This document shows, piece by piece, positions 29,806-39,792 of a DNA stretch of 64,000 nt. The stretch's first letter is position 1; the number at the start of each line of letters is the position of its first letter. The notes under the pieces are model-generated. The model ran no database searches and was not told where the DNA came from. It saw only the letters and a list, made by a program, of their open reading frames with translations. A program made the position numbers and the translations under genes. The stretch covers positions 161,979,376 to 162,043,375 of the forward strand of contig BTPG01000002.1 of assembly GCA_036245525.1 (NCBI GenBank), in the 5' to 3' direction. The stretch comes from Semisulcospira habei (taxonomy: Eukaryota > Mollusca > Gastropoda > Semisulcospiridae).

Positions 29806-32010
29806 TGCAATATGTTTTGCAGTTGGCAAGTCTGCACCTGCACGCGATGTGGGCAGTTCCAGTGGCCGAGTGACGAGCATGCTGTTTGCCTGCCCTGTTC
29901 CGGATGTGCCTCCACCCACCCGTGCCCAGTCTGCACCCCATGGCTGGAAGTACAGTGGATCCAGCTTTGGAGTTTCTACGGCCACGAACGGCCGACACCA
30001 GCACGGAGAAAAGATCCTACACCGGTACGCGCCACAGACCAGTCGAGTGGCCCTTACCGTGTGTCTGAGCCGTCACCGCCACGACTTCGGCCACGAGCCC
30101 GAGCTCTAGTACCGGCAGCCACCACAGTCAAGGATCCTCACCCGTCACAGGCTAGGCCCCGAGACAAGACACCGGTAGCCACCACAGTCCAGTCGAGTGG
30201 TCTCTACCCTGTGATGACGACCTTACAGGCACAAGATAAGGAACGGGTACGAGCTCCAGCACCGGTAGACATCACAGGCCCGACGAGTACGCCACACAGG
30301 GTCGCCGACCCGCATACACCACAGGTTGGTCCAGCTGCTCCCGCCCCCTCGCCCGCCACTAGAGACCAGCGCACAGCTTCGGCACCACGCTCCAGTCTTA
30401 GCGTTAGGACACCTAGATCAGACAAGTCTGCTCGCCGGACACGCTCCCGTTCCCGGTTACGAAGCAGTTTACTCGGCACGGCTTCACTCCGAGACACACC
30501 CAGTCCACAGCCTGAGCGGACCCCAACTGCCGTTCGCGCTCTAGGGACAGGTCGACTCGCCGACGGACTGCTTCCCATCGCTCGGATTCTAGCCGATCTT
30601 CGCGGGTGCCTTCCAGGTACGACTCGACACTCCGGTCAGCGTCGCGCCGACTTAGACGTTCCCAGTCCCCACGACGCCGCTCCGGCTCCCGCTCCAGGCG
30701 TTCCAGTGCCACCCGCCGTGACTGCTCTCAACACTTTAGCAGGTCTGGGCGACATGCTTCCCCCTCGTCATCGAACGCTTCACGGGACCCTTCGTCAGTT
30801 CGGCCCTTTCGACACCGCTCCCGTGTGAGAAGGACACCTCCCAGGGCGACGATCACCTCCCGGGACACCACCAATGGGAATCTTGTGCCTCGTCTTGGAG
30901 TAGAATCAGCCCCTCGTGTGGCACCTGTAGAGGACGACGCCCTCAGCCTGAACCCCGAGGACTTGGTGTCGGCGCTTCTCCCGGTTACCAGCCCCGCTCC
31001 ATCCGGTCTCTCTCACGGTGACGAGGATTTTCCGCCAGCTTCCATCGGACATAGGTTGGAGATGTTACGGGCCCTTGACGAAGCGACGCGTCTTATCGCA
31101 GCTTGCCTCCCTGCAGACGACTGCCCACCCTCCCTCTACTCAAGAGGAAAGCCTCCGCCTATGTCGACGCGGACCGACAAACCTAGCAGTTCAAGTCTCT
31201 TCCCCAGCCGCCGGGTTTCCGGGAGCTATGCAATGCGTTTTCCGATCATCTAGCGCAAGGTGCCTGTGGTTCGGGATTCTTCACGGACTCAAGTGGCCAG
31301 CAGGTTTGGATATCTCCTTTCGTCAGTCCTGGTACGCAGGCCACTCACAGCACTTCTCCTGCCCTCTTCCGATGGCGAACCCCACGGCTGTGGCCTTCGC
31401 GGGTGCTGCCTTGCGTCATTCTCTCCTCCCCGGTGTAGAACAAACAGCGACTCTCATCCGGAACGCCCTGGCCTCTGCGGGTTTCCTGGACTTGGTCACG
31501 CAAGCCATCGTTCGCCGTGTCGAGGACGCTTGGCATCCGTCGATTACTGCTCTGCTCGGAGACCTGTTCGCCCTGGCGGCCTCGGGGAACCGCGCTGCTT
31601 ACCACACCGCCGTCAACGCCATGGCAGCGGCTGCCAACTGCGACTTGCTGCGTCGCGATGCGATCCTCCGTTCCTGCCCCATCCCTCAGGACGTGAAGTC
31701 TCAGCTTCGTCAGGCGCCCCTCGGCGGTGACCTCCTGTTCGGCCCCACCTGGATCACGGTCAAGGAAGCTAACAAGGACTCCTGGCCCAGGCGCACCGTT
31801 CCGGCTTCCTTTCGAACAGCCCGCAAGGCCCCGGGTCGCGCCCTGTGGACCACTAGACCCGCCCCTCGCCCTTTCACCAGAGGTGGACGTCTTCCCCCCA
31901 GAGATCCAGCTTTCCCTCGCGCCCGCCCTCTCCCCGGCGCCACGCCCACCCCCCCTGCTCGGACCTGGCCCAAGGCTGCCCGTCGCCCTGGGCGGGGCAG
32001 GGCCCACTGA
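29806..32010 (+). pseudogene. DIRS-like ORF1 (gag-like), frameshifted
   Basis: The frame 29734-30828 contains a Cys-rich cluster (CTCTRCGQFQ, CLPCSGCASTHPCPVC), likely zinc-binding, followed by a Pro/Ser/Thr/Arg-rich region with RS dipeptides. It continues after frame changes at 30606-31253 and 31018-32010, where an Ala-rich helical segment (LIRNALASAGFLDLVTQ, AVNAMAAAANCDLLRRDAIL) resembles the C-terminal part of DIRS ORF1. Start chosen near the Met in CNMFCSW is a guess. At least two frameshifts. Confidence 0.7.
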
Positions 32011-32189
32011 CTGCCGCACTCTTCGACCCTTGCCGGCCTCTTCCGGGTTTCCTGTCGGCGATAGGCTGGTGTTTCGCAGCGACGTTTGGCGATCGCTACT
32101 ACCAGACGACCCGTGGATTCTCACGACAATCTCCGAGAGACTTCTGATCTCCTTCCGGTCCCCGCCCCCCCTGCGCCGTTCTCCGGTGT

Positions 32190-33130
32190 GGACTTCGGTG
32201 CCGGCCGACCAGCTCACAGCCGAGGCCCTGCGCAGCGAAGTAGCCGCCTTGCTTCAGAAGTCCGCCACGGAGGTGGTGACTCGACACGACTCCCCAGCAT
32301 TCTACAGCCAGCTCTTCATGGTGCCCAAGCCGGGTGGCAAGTGGCGTCCCATCATAGATCTCTCGGCACTCAACAAGTTCATCGTCACGCCATCCTTCCG
32401 CATGGAGACCGCCCGGGCCTTCGCTCCGCGGTGCAGCCCATGGACTTTGCCGTCAGCCTGGACCTGGCAGATGCGTATCTTCACGTTCCCATGCACCCAG
32501 CCTCCAGACGTTATCTACGCTTCGCTTTCGAGGGGGTGGTCTACCAGTTCCGCGTGCTGCCCTTCAGCCTCAACCTCAGCTTTTGGGTCTTCACTCGCAT
32601 CATGGACGCAGTGGTAGCCAGAGCCCGACGAACATCCACGAGCCCCACGTCGAACTACCTAGGCGACCTGCTGTTGAGGAACCAGGCCGAGTCCACCTTG
32701 AACAAAGACCGAGATGCCCTGCTTCGGCTCCTCGAGACTCTGGGCTACCTGGTCAACTTCGGCAAGTCCGACCTCGTACCGTCGCGCCACTTCGTGCACC
32801 TAGGTATGGAGTTCTGCACCGACCTCAACATCGTCCGGCTGCCGGAACCACGCATCCAGAAGTTGGTGAATCTAGCACGGCAGGTGTCCCAGATGACTAC
32901 GATCCCCGCCAGGCAGTGGCTTAACTCCTGGGTCTGATGAGTGCCGCAGCAGATCTGATCCCTTTAGGACGTCTCTACTCCCGTCCGCTGCAGTTGCATC
33001 TCCTCCTTCACTGGTGGCCTACGACGTCCGACCTCGAGGCTCCGGTGCCAGTCCTATCTATGCTCTGTCCTCACCTTCTTCGCTAGGCGGATCCCACCTG
33101 GCTCGCGACGGGAGTGCCACTGTTCTCGCC
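32190..33130 (+). pseudogene. DIRS-like reverse transcriptase, frameshifted and with mutated YxDD
   Basis: One frame (ending 32617) has LTAEALRSEVAALLQ, RHDSPAFYSQLFMVPKPGGK and WRPIIDLSALNKFIV. A shift near 32415-32440 moves to the frame with FAVSLDLADAYLHVPMHP (catalytic Asp of box A), RYLRFAFEGVVYQFRVLPF and the catalytic box, which reads NYLGDLLL. The usual YLDD has lost its first Asp. A TGA at 32937 and more frame changes follow. Hence inactive. Confidence 0.88.
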
Positions 33131-33500
33131 ACCTCCCGCCCTCTCCCTCTGCATCGACGCGAGCCTCTCCGGTTGGAGAGCACACCTCCTGCCTTCGTTC
33201 GAGACTGCCTCCGGCCTGTGGCCTCGAATCGCTGTCCCGACACATCAACTGGTTGGAACTGAAGGCGGTCTGGCAAGCCCTCCTTGCGTGGGAACCTCGC
33301 CTTCTACATCAGGAGATACTGGTGCTGTCGGACAACTCCACGGTAGTCGCCTACATCCAGAAGCAGGGCGGGACCCGCTCTCCCTCCATCTGCATCCTCC
33401 TCTACCAGGTGCTCCGGTGGTGCGAGGATCCAGACATCACTCTCCGAGCGCGTCACATTCCGGGTCATCTGAAAGTGCTAGCCGACTCCCTCTCCTGACG
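33130..33500 (+). pseudogene. DIRS-like RNase H domain
   Basis: LCIDASLSGWRAH near 33147 gives the first catalytic Asp motif. After a frame change, NWLELKAVWQALLAWEP (33247 on), VLSDNSTVVAYIQKQGG (conserved SDN) and RARHIPGHLKVLADSLS follow. These are the characteristic RNase H blocks of DIRS elements. A stop (TGA) at 33496-33498 replaces the usual Ser-Arg continuation. Confidence 0.85.
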
Positions 33501-33549
33501 CGGTCAGCTTCTCCATACTGAGTGGTCGCTGCGTCCAGACATTTTTCGG

Positions 33550-33790
33550 ATGATTGGCGCAGTCTGGGAGACACCCATGATTGACCTCTTCGCCACAGGA
33601 TGGAATCGCCAGCTCCCTCTCTTCGTCTCGCCCATCCCAGACCCTCTTGCCTGGGCAGTCGACGCTCTCTCCATCTCTTGGGACGGTCTGGTTGCCTACG
33701 CCTACCCGTCGACGGTGCTTGTCCCCAAGGTCCTACTCAAGCTCAGAGGGTGCAACGCGATCCTGTTCCTGGTGGCTCCGTTCTGCTGGA
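33550..33790 (+). pseudogene. DIRS-like connector domain after RNase H
   Basis: MIDLFATGWNRQLPLFVSP, then PDPLAWAVDALSISWDGLVAYAYP, a conserved segment between RNase H and recombinase in DIRS elements. Its role is not established. Confidence 0.75.
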
Positions 33791-34896
33791 CCAAGTCGTG
33801 GACGACCGACCTCCTGAACCTCGCCACTCCCCCCGCACGATGCTCAAGCAACCACGGCAGGCGCTGTATCACCCATGCCCCGAGCATCTCCTCCTCCACG
33901 CCTGGAGGTTGTCCGGCAAGCCCTCTCCGCTAGAGGCTTCTCAGGTGCGGCAGTGGACGCGATCGCTACAGCCCACAGCACCTCGACCAGATGAGTCTAC
34001 GAAGGCAAGTGGAGAGTACTCTGCGCCTGGTGTGATGACAGACGCCTCTCCCCCATCGATTTGACAGTTCCTCAGCTGGCGGATTTCTTCCTCTGGCTGT
34101 TCAACGACCAGCGGTTAGCGCCGATCACCATCCGGGGCTACCTGGCCATGATCGCTGACACGTACAGGCATCTGGGACGACCCGACCCGGGTTCCTGCAA
34201 AGACCTTCCCGACCTCATGGCCCACTTCAGTCTACAGCATCCCGCTCTGCGCTCCCTGGTGCCGCAATGTGACCTGCCTTGGGTACTTACTTGGCTCAAC
34301 TCAGCCCGCTTCGAGCTGATCCAGTTGGCAAGACTACCAGACGTGACGCGAAAGACTTGCTTCCTTATGGCCCTCGCGTCAGCCTCCAGGGTCGGCGAGC
34401 TACACGCCCTTTCAGCACGCCCCGGCTGTTTGCAGTTCCGGACGGACGGTTCGGTTCAACTGCTACCTGACCCGGCCTTCCTAGCCAAGACCAGATCTCC
34501 TTTGGCTGCCCCTCAACTGGTCACCATACAACCATTAAGAGACCCAGGCTCCACCCGTGAGTACAGACAACAGGACCCGGTGTGAGCCTTACGTGTGTAC
34601 CTGCGCCGGACCAAGCCGCTACGCAGGGGACGCACCCGCCTTTTTCTCCCGCTGTTCCCAGGTAGAATAACATCTCAGCCCAGACCATATCCTCCTGGCT
34701 TCGGTGGGTGATACGATCTGCCTACCAGGAACTCGCCCCTGATACAGCCAAACGCATGAACATCAGGGCGCGTGAGATCAGAGCCATGGCCTCAAGCCTC
34801 GCATTCGACCGCAACTGTGCTGTCAAAGATATTGTGGCGGCCGTGGGTTGGCGAGCGGAGAACACCTTCACATGCTTCTACCTGAGGGACCTCTCC

Positions 34897-35005
34897 CAGA
34901 CCTGCCTACCCTACGATTTTTGGGCGTATTTTTACGATTTTTTTTTCAAAATACGAAAATACGATTAATGCCTAAAATTTACGATTTTACTTAAAAAAAA
35001 AAAAA

Positions 35006-35049
<44 letters not shown>

Positions 35050-35650
35050 GGGGGGGGGGGGGGGGGGTGGTGTTGTGTCGGTCAATAAAGTCTCAAAATA
35101 CAAAATGTCAGAGCAAAGTAGGGAGGAGAGTGGATTTTTCTAGCTCAAAGAAAGCTAAGCACCAGTATTTTTTGCCACAGTATGCTAAATATTGGACATT
35201 TTGGCGAATGTGACCAACCTATGCATTGTGACTTCTCATGTGCCCATGATGGTCGAAATGACATTGAAAAGCATTTATCAACTAATATCCATAAGAGACT
35301 GGCAGATGCCCAGAAACGAGTTGTAATTACAGGCTGTGTTTTCTAAGCAGTCCCATGAAGCAGTCAAAATTTTGCGTCAACAAGCAACTAGTGTGGAAAT
35401 CTGCATGGTTCGTTTTATAGTTGATTCAAATCTTCCTTTGTCCTGTGTGGATTCCATGTCCGGGATGTTTAAGCAAATGTTTCCTGTTGTACGGAATGGT
35501 ATAGTTTATCAGTATAAATTGATTTTTCTATTGTTTGTACGTTTTGATAATAGTCTTCTACAATTTTATGAAAATACTATTTTTTCCCCAAGAATACTAT
35601 TTTTGGCGATTATAAATACTATAAAAAAAAATTGGTGGTAGGCAGGTCTG
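34897..35650 (+). mobile_element. Internally deleted hAT-like DNA transposon, 754 bp
   Basis: Perfect 14-bp terminal inverted repeats CAGACCTGCCTACC (34897-34910) and GGTAGGCAGGTCTG (35637-35650). CTCTCC abuts both ends (34891-34896 and 35651-35656). Inside, remains of a transposase N-terminus are readable near 35210-35330: CDFSCAHDGRNDIEKHLSTN, a CxxC..H..H-type zinc-finger context known from hAT-like proteins. Further on comes VEICMVRFIVDSNLPLSCVD (35390-35455). The catalytic domain is absent. Contains an A17-T39-G19 homopolymer block at 34993-35067. Confidence 0.88.
34993..35067 (+). repeat. Homopolymer block A-T-G
   Basis: About 17 A, 39 T and 19 G in succession. Such runs are prone to sequencing and assembly error, so exact lengths are unreliable. 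Confidence 0.9.
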
Positions 35651-35842
35651 CTCTCCGGCCAGCGCCAGAACCTTTCGCTGGTGGGGGACATCGTGGCAGC
35701 GCAACACTCCCTCCCGGCGCCCTAGACGCCGTAAGTATCTTTGCTAAAATTAGAGGGAGGTTGCTTGGGGAGGGCGGCTCTAGTAGCCTCGATGGCAGGG
35801 GGTAGGGGCGTTATAGCAACACCCGCCTCCTCTTCGGGATTC

Positions 35843-35945
35843 TTCCTAATAGTAATACCATCGGTAATGTGTTTTAAGAAAACAAATGTATTTTTCTTTA
35901 AAATGAATTTTGGGGAAAAATACTTGCCTATGGTATTACTTGAAG
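35843..35945. repeat. Internal complementary region-like segment of the DIRS-like element
   Basis: TTCCTAATAGTAATACCATC, GGTAATGTGTTTT at 35842-35875 repeats in direct orientation the outer end of the right terminal repeat and complements that of the left. CCTATGGTATTACTTGA at 35926 shows the opposite orientation. This fits the DIRS internal region that joins both ends in the circular intermediate. Confidence 0.7.
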
Positions 35946-35974
35946 GTCCCTCCCACCTGCCCCGCTTGCCGCTG

Positions 35975-36168
35975 GTCTGCTAAAGAAACTGACTGTGGTT
36001 TTAAGCGCTGTAGCGCATGCGCGGTTGAACCGGAAGGGAGGCTACCCGGGTTTCCGCCTAGGCTATGGCGCCCCTCACCTGCCATCATGACCATACTCGT
36101 ACACAACAATTTTGGGCTAAAATTAGACTAGCTAAGAAACCATTCCTAATAGTAATACCATCGGTAAG
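35975..36168 (-). repeat. Right inverted terminal repeat of the DIRS-like element
   Basis: Complement of 28965-29165, ending near ACCATCGGTAAG. The inner border starts near CTAAAGAAACTGACTG. Confidence 0.9.
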
Positions 36169-36404
36169 TTTGTTTTTTTAAAAATATATTTTAAAGAAAA
36201 ATACATTTTTCTTTATTTTTGGGGTGATATTGTGTGTTGTATTCGGATACTTGATATCGCTTCACAAGTCTGAGATGGCCTCCAAATTTGCTGCCGTTGT
36301 AAACTTGAACTCGGCAAAGATGTCAGCATTATCCGACTGGGAGGCCGTTCGGCCCCGGGGCTTTTGAGGCTTTGATTTTTTTAAGTCCCTTCTATTTTAC
36401 TCCG
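36169..36404 (+). other. Spacer
   Basis: AT-rich, nothing recognised. Confidence 0.4.
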
Positions 36405-37690
36405 TAAGGCAGTTCCGGCTCCCGTGCACCCCCCCCCTCCCTACCCTCCAGTACTCAATAAGATGGGTTTCAAAGTGTACCTTAGTATGTCCTGAGATGT
36501 TTAAGCCATGTTCCCATAAAATCCTTAGGAACACACCAGAGATACAGCCGATGGCGCAATTCACACTCTTCTCGGATGTTAGAATGAGGTTGAGAAACAT
36601 TTTCCTCTAAATCAGAATTCATTCCGGAGGCCCACATCACGCAATATTATGTTAAGGCACACCTTCTGCGTCCTCTGCAAAAAAAAAAAAAAAAAAAAAA
36701 ACAGAATGAAAAAATATTGAATCTCTGGCTCACAGTGAAGGTGCACCCAGTAAACGGCCCTCTCCGTGAAATCACAATAAAAGACAAAAATTATGTGTCA
36801 CTGGCAGTCCATTTTTAGGCTTAAATCATTAAAACAGGATGTCACAACTATTATAAATTTGACTAGGTGATGATGTGATCACTGTGAGTGGCATAGTGGT
36901 TGATTTTGTATCCCTACCCCCAAGTTGTAAAAATACACATTTAATTAGAAAAAAATTACTAAAGTTATTCCATTTAATTTTGACCTCTCTTTACCTATTA
37001 AGTTTCAATAATGTGAGCATAAAGTGCAACAAAATAAGGAAAGTCGGCTTCCTTTGCGGTACATTTGTGGCGAATGATAGCTTTTTTCCATTTAAAATGG
37101 CCGAATTGGGAAACATACGTGTTTCCGCTGTCCTCAGAAATTTTGTATACAACTGATAGGTCCTTTGTTTTAAAGGTTTTATTGGTTAGGATAGAGTACA
37201 ACAGTTACTCCCAACCTGATTTTAAGATGCTGTAATGCATTTAGGGGCCACAGTGGCTGAATCTGCTGCCCTACCCCCATTTTACAAGTACACAACGGAA
37301 CGCAAAATGATCATAAAAATTGCTTACATCATACTCGCGGAAATGGATGTTTGCTGGGTGCACAAATACCTTCACTGTGAGGCAGAGATTCAATATTTTT
37401 TCATTTTGTTTTTTGTAGAGGACGCTTGGGCTTCTGGAATGAATTCTGATTAATTTAGAGGAAAATGTTTCTCAACCTAATTTTAGCATCTGCGAAGAGC
37501 ATGAATGGGGGTACCCTTGCGCCATCAGCTATGTCTCTGGTGTGTGCCTAAGGATTTTAAGGGAACATGGCTTAAACATCTCAGGACATACTAAGGTACT
37601 CTTTGAAACTCATCTTATTGAGTACTGGGGGAAGGCTTGGGGGGGAGGGGGTTGCACGGTAGACCAGGATAGCTTTTGGACTATTTGTGG
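36405..37690. repeat. Large inverted repeat, arms about 350 bp
   Basis: 36405-36760 aligns in reverse complement to about 37335-37690. Shared blocks: TACTCAATAAGATG, CTTAGTATGTCCTGAGATGT, TTAAGCCATGTTCCC, TTGAGAAACATTTTCCTCTA, CAGAATTCATTCC, AATATTGAATCTCTG and GTGAAGGT. The loop of about 570 bp has its own direct similarity (ATAGTGGTTGATTTTGTATC, CCTACCCCCAAG at about 36893, against ACAGTGGCTGAATCTGCTGC at 37250). Probably two opposed copies of one unknown repeat. Confidence 0.8.
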
Positions 37691-37893
37691 AAGGGACGTT
37701 TTAGGACGGGTCACGGTGAGGCGAATTTAATTGCATGTCCATGATGTCAAAGGCGGGCAGGCTAGACCTCTAACAATTGAAGTAACAAGATAAAAATTAC
37801 GTCATGTCTAGGTACGCTAACCTCGCTGCTGAACGTACATTTGGCGCAAAGTGCCGTATGGGCGTATGTATGTATATGTATGTATATGTGTGT
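37691..37893 (+). other. Spacer ending in a TATG-rich target site
   Basis: The TATGTATATGTGTGT at 37879-37893 is the left target duplication of the following element. Confidence 0.6.
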
Positions 37894-39792
37894 CCTCGCG
37901 CTGGGACCATACGGCGTTGAGGCGCGTCCCCTGGGTGGTGGATAGGGGGTCCCTCGTGAGAGGGGTGCACCGAATGAAATAAGGTGCCGTGAACCAACAT
38001 GGTCTAAGGGAAGGTGACCCCGACAGAAAACCCCTGGTCCTCCTTGTAAGGGGGTTGGGCGTGGGGGTAGCTTCCCCACCCTGCAAAAAAGGAAATAGCT
38101 ACAAAAACGCCGACGAAAAGACTAACAGTAATTCCTTTCCTGGAGGAGGAAGGTTCTTCTACTAGAAGACTTATGACGTCCTGTGGTGAAAGCCGGAAGT
38201 CTTCGGAAGCCACAGGACCGAGCCGCCTCTCTCTATCCAGGGATACAACCATGGGCACATGGAACGTCAAGACCATGTACCAGAGCGGCAAGGCCGCCCA
38301 GATAGCAGCGGAAATGCAAAAGTACAACCTTTCCCTGCTAGGTATCAGTGAAGCCAGATGGACGCAGTCTGGCCAGAAAAGGCTGTTAAGTGGGGAGATG
38401 ATTCTGTATTCAGGTCATGAAGAGAATGCCCCCCATACAGAAGGAGTAGCACTCATGCTGTCACCAGTGGCACAGAGAGCGCTGATGGGCTGGGAACCTC
38501 TTGGGCCAAGAATTATAACAGCAGCCTTTAGAACCAAGTAAAAGTTCAAGCTGAACGTCACCCAATGTTATGCGCCCACCAATGACAGTGACGAGGAAGA
38601 GAAACAAGAGTTCTACGACCGACTCCAGAGTGCCGTGGACAAATGTGCGGAGCGAGACATCACCATCGTCATGGGCGATTTTAATGCCAAAATAGGGGAG
38701 GACAACACCGGATACGAAGAGGTGATGGGGAGACAGGGACTAGGCTTGGAGATGAGTGAGAACGGGGAGAGGTTTGTAGACTTTTGTGCTCTAAACCGAC
38801 TTGTCATTGGAGGCAGCATCTTCCCACACAGAAGAATACACAACTTGGGTCTCACCTGACCATACAACAGAGAACCAAATAGACCATATCTGCATTAGCA
38901 AGAAATTTAGAAGATCCCTTCAAGATGTTCGAGTGAGGAGGGGAGCAGATGTCGCCTCAGACCACCATCTGCTTACCTTAAGAATGAAGCTCAAGCTAAA
39001 GAAAAGCCGCACAGAGACAACAAGAAGACCGCGCTATAATGTAGGCCTCCTGAGAGAAACTGGAGTTAGAGAAGAGTTCAAACTGGTGTTGTCCAACCGG
39101 TTTCAAGCGCTACAGGAGCTAGTAAATGAAGAGGAGGCGGTCACCACAGAGCAGCAGTGGAAGGCAGTTAGAGAGGCGCTGAACTCAACCTGCAAAGACA
39201 CTGTAGGGTTCAGGAAACACCACCACAAGGACTGGCTGTCGGCACAGACCTTGAAGAAGATAGAAGCGAGGAAGCAGAAGAAAGCAGCGGTCAACAACAG
39301 TCGCACGAGAGCAGCCAAAGTAAGGGCACAGGGGGAATACTCGGAAGCCAACCGCGAGGTGAAGAGGAGTATCAGGGCAGACAAGAGGGCCTACACAGAC
39401 AGCCTGGCAGCAGAGGCAGAAAAGGCAGCAGGCAGCGGCAACATGAAACAGCTCTACGACATTACCAGAAGATTGTCGGGTAAGTATGGCCATACAGAAA
39501 GACCAACAAAAGACAGAAGGCAAGCCTATTGCAGACAGAGCAGACCAACTCGACAGATGGGCCGAGTATTTTGAAGAGTTACTGAACAGACCTAGCCCAC
39601 CCGACCCCCCCGACATCCAGCCGGCAGAGACCGACCTACCCATCAGCTGTGACAGACCCAGCCGGGAAGAGATCAGAAAAGCAGTGGCATTTTTGAAGAA
39701 TGGCAAAGCAGCAGGGCCAGATGGCATCCCAGCGGAGTCTCTGAAAGCAGACCTAGAGACAACAGTTGAGATGCTGTACCCACTGTTTGGAA

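Larger units (their letters stand above)
33985..35725 (+). pseudogene. DIRS-like tyrosine recombinase, interrupted by a hAT-like insertion
   Basis: The N-terminal SAM-like part starts about 33995 (VYEGKWRVLCAWCDDRRLSP) and continues TVPQLADFFLWLFNDQRLAP. The catalytic core has FLMALASASRVGELHAL with the first catalytic Arg. After a frame change, RAREIRAMASSLAF carries the second Arg, but the box II His, expected two residues before EIR, is Arg here. Then AAVGWRAENTFTCFYLRDLS holds the nucleophile Tyr. Removing the insertion 34897-35650 and one CTCTCC restores DLSGQRQNLS..AAQHSLPAP and a TAG at 35723-35725. Several defects make it inactive. Confidence 0.88.
28965..36168 (+). mobile_element. 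DIRS-like tyrosine-recombinase retrotransposon, full length but dead
   Basis: About 7.2 kb bounded by inverted terminal repeats (28965-29165 and 35975-36168). In order on the plus strand it carries a Cys-rich ORF1, RT, RNase H and a tyrosine recombinase, then an internal copy of terminal sequence (35843-35945) as in DIRS internal complementary regions. The absence of LTRs and of an integrase, and the presence of a recombinase, set it apart from the LINEs here. It is GC-rich relative to its surroundings. All ORFs are broken, and a hAT-like element of 754 bp sits in the recombinase. Confidence 0.92.

Noticed and set aside
30204..32217. Long minus-strand frames within the DIRS-like element
   Set aside because: GC-rich shadow frames opposite ORF1; the plus-strand domains explain the region.
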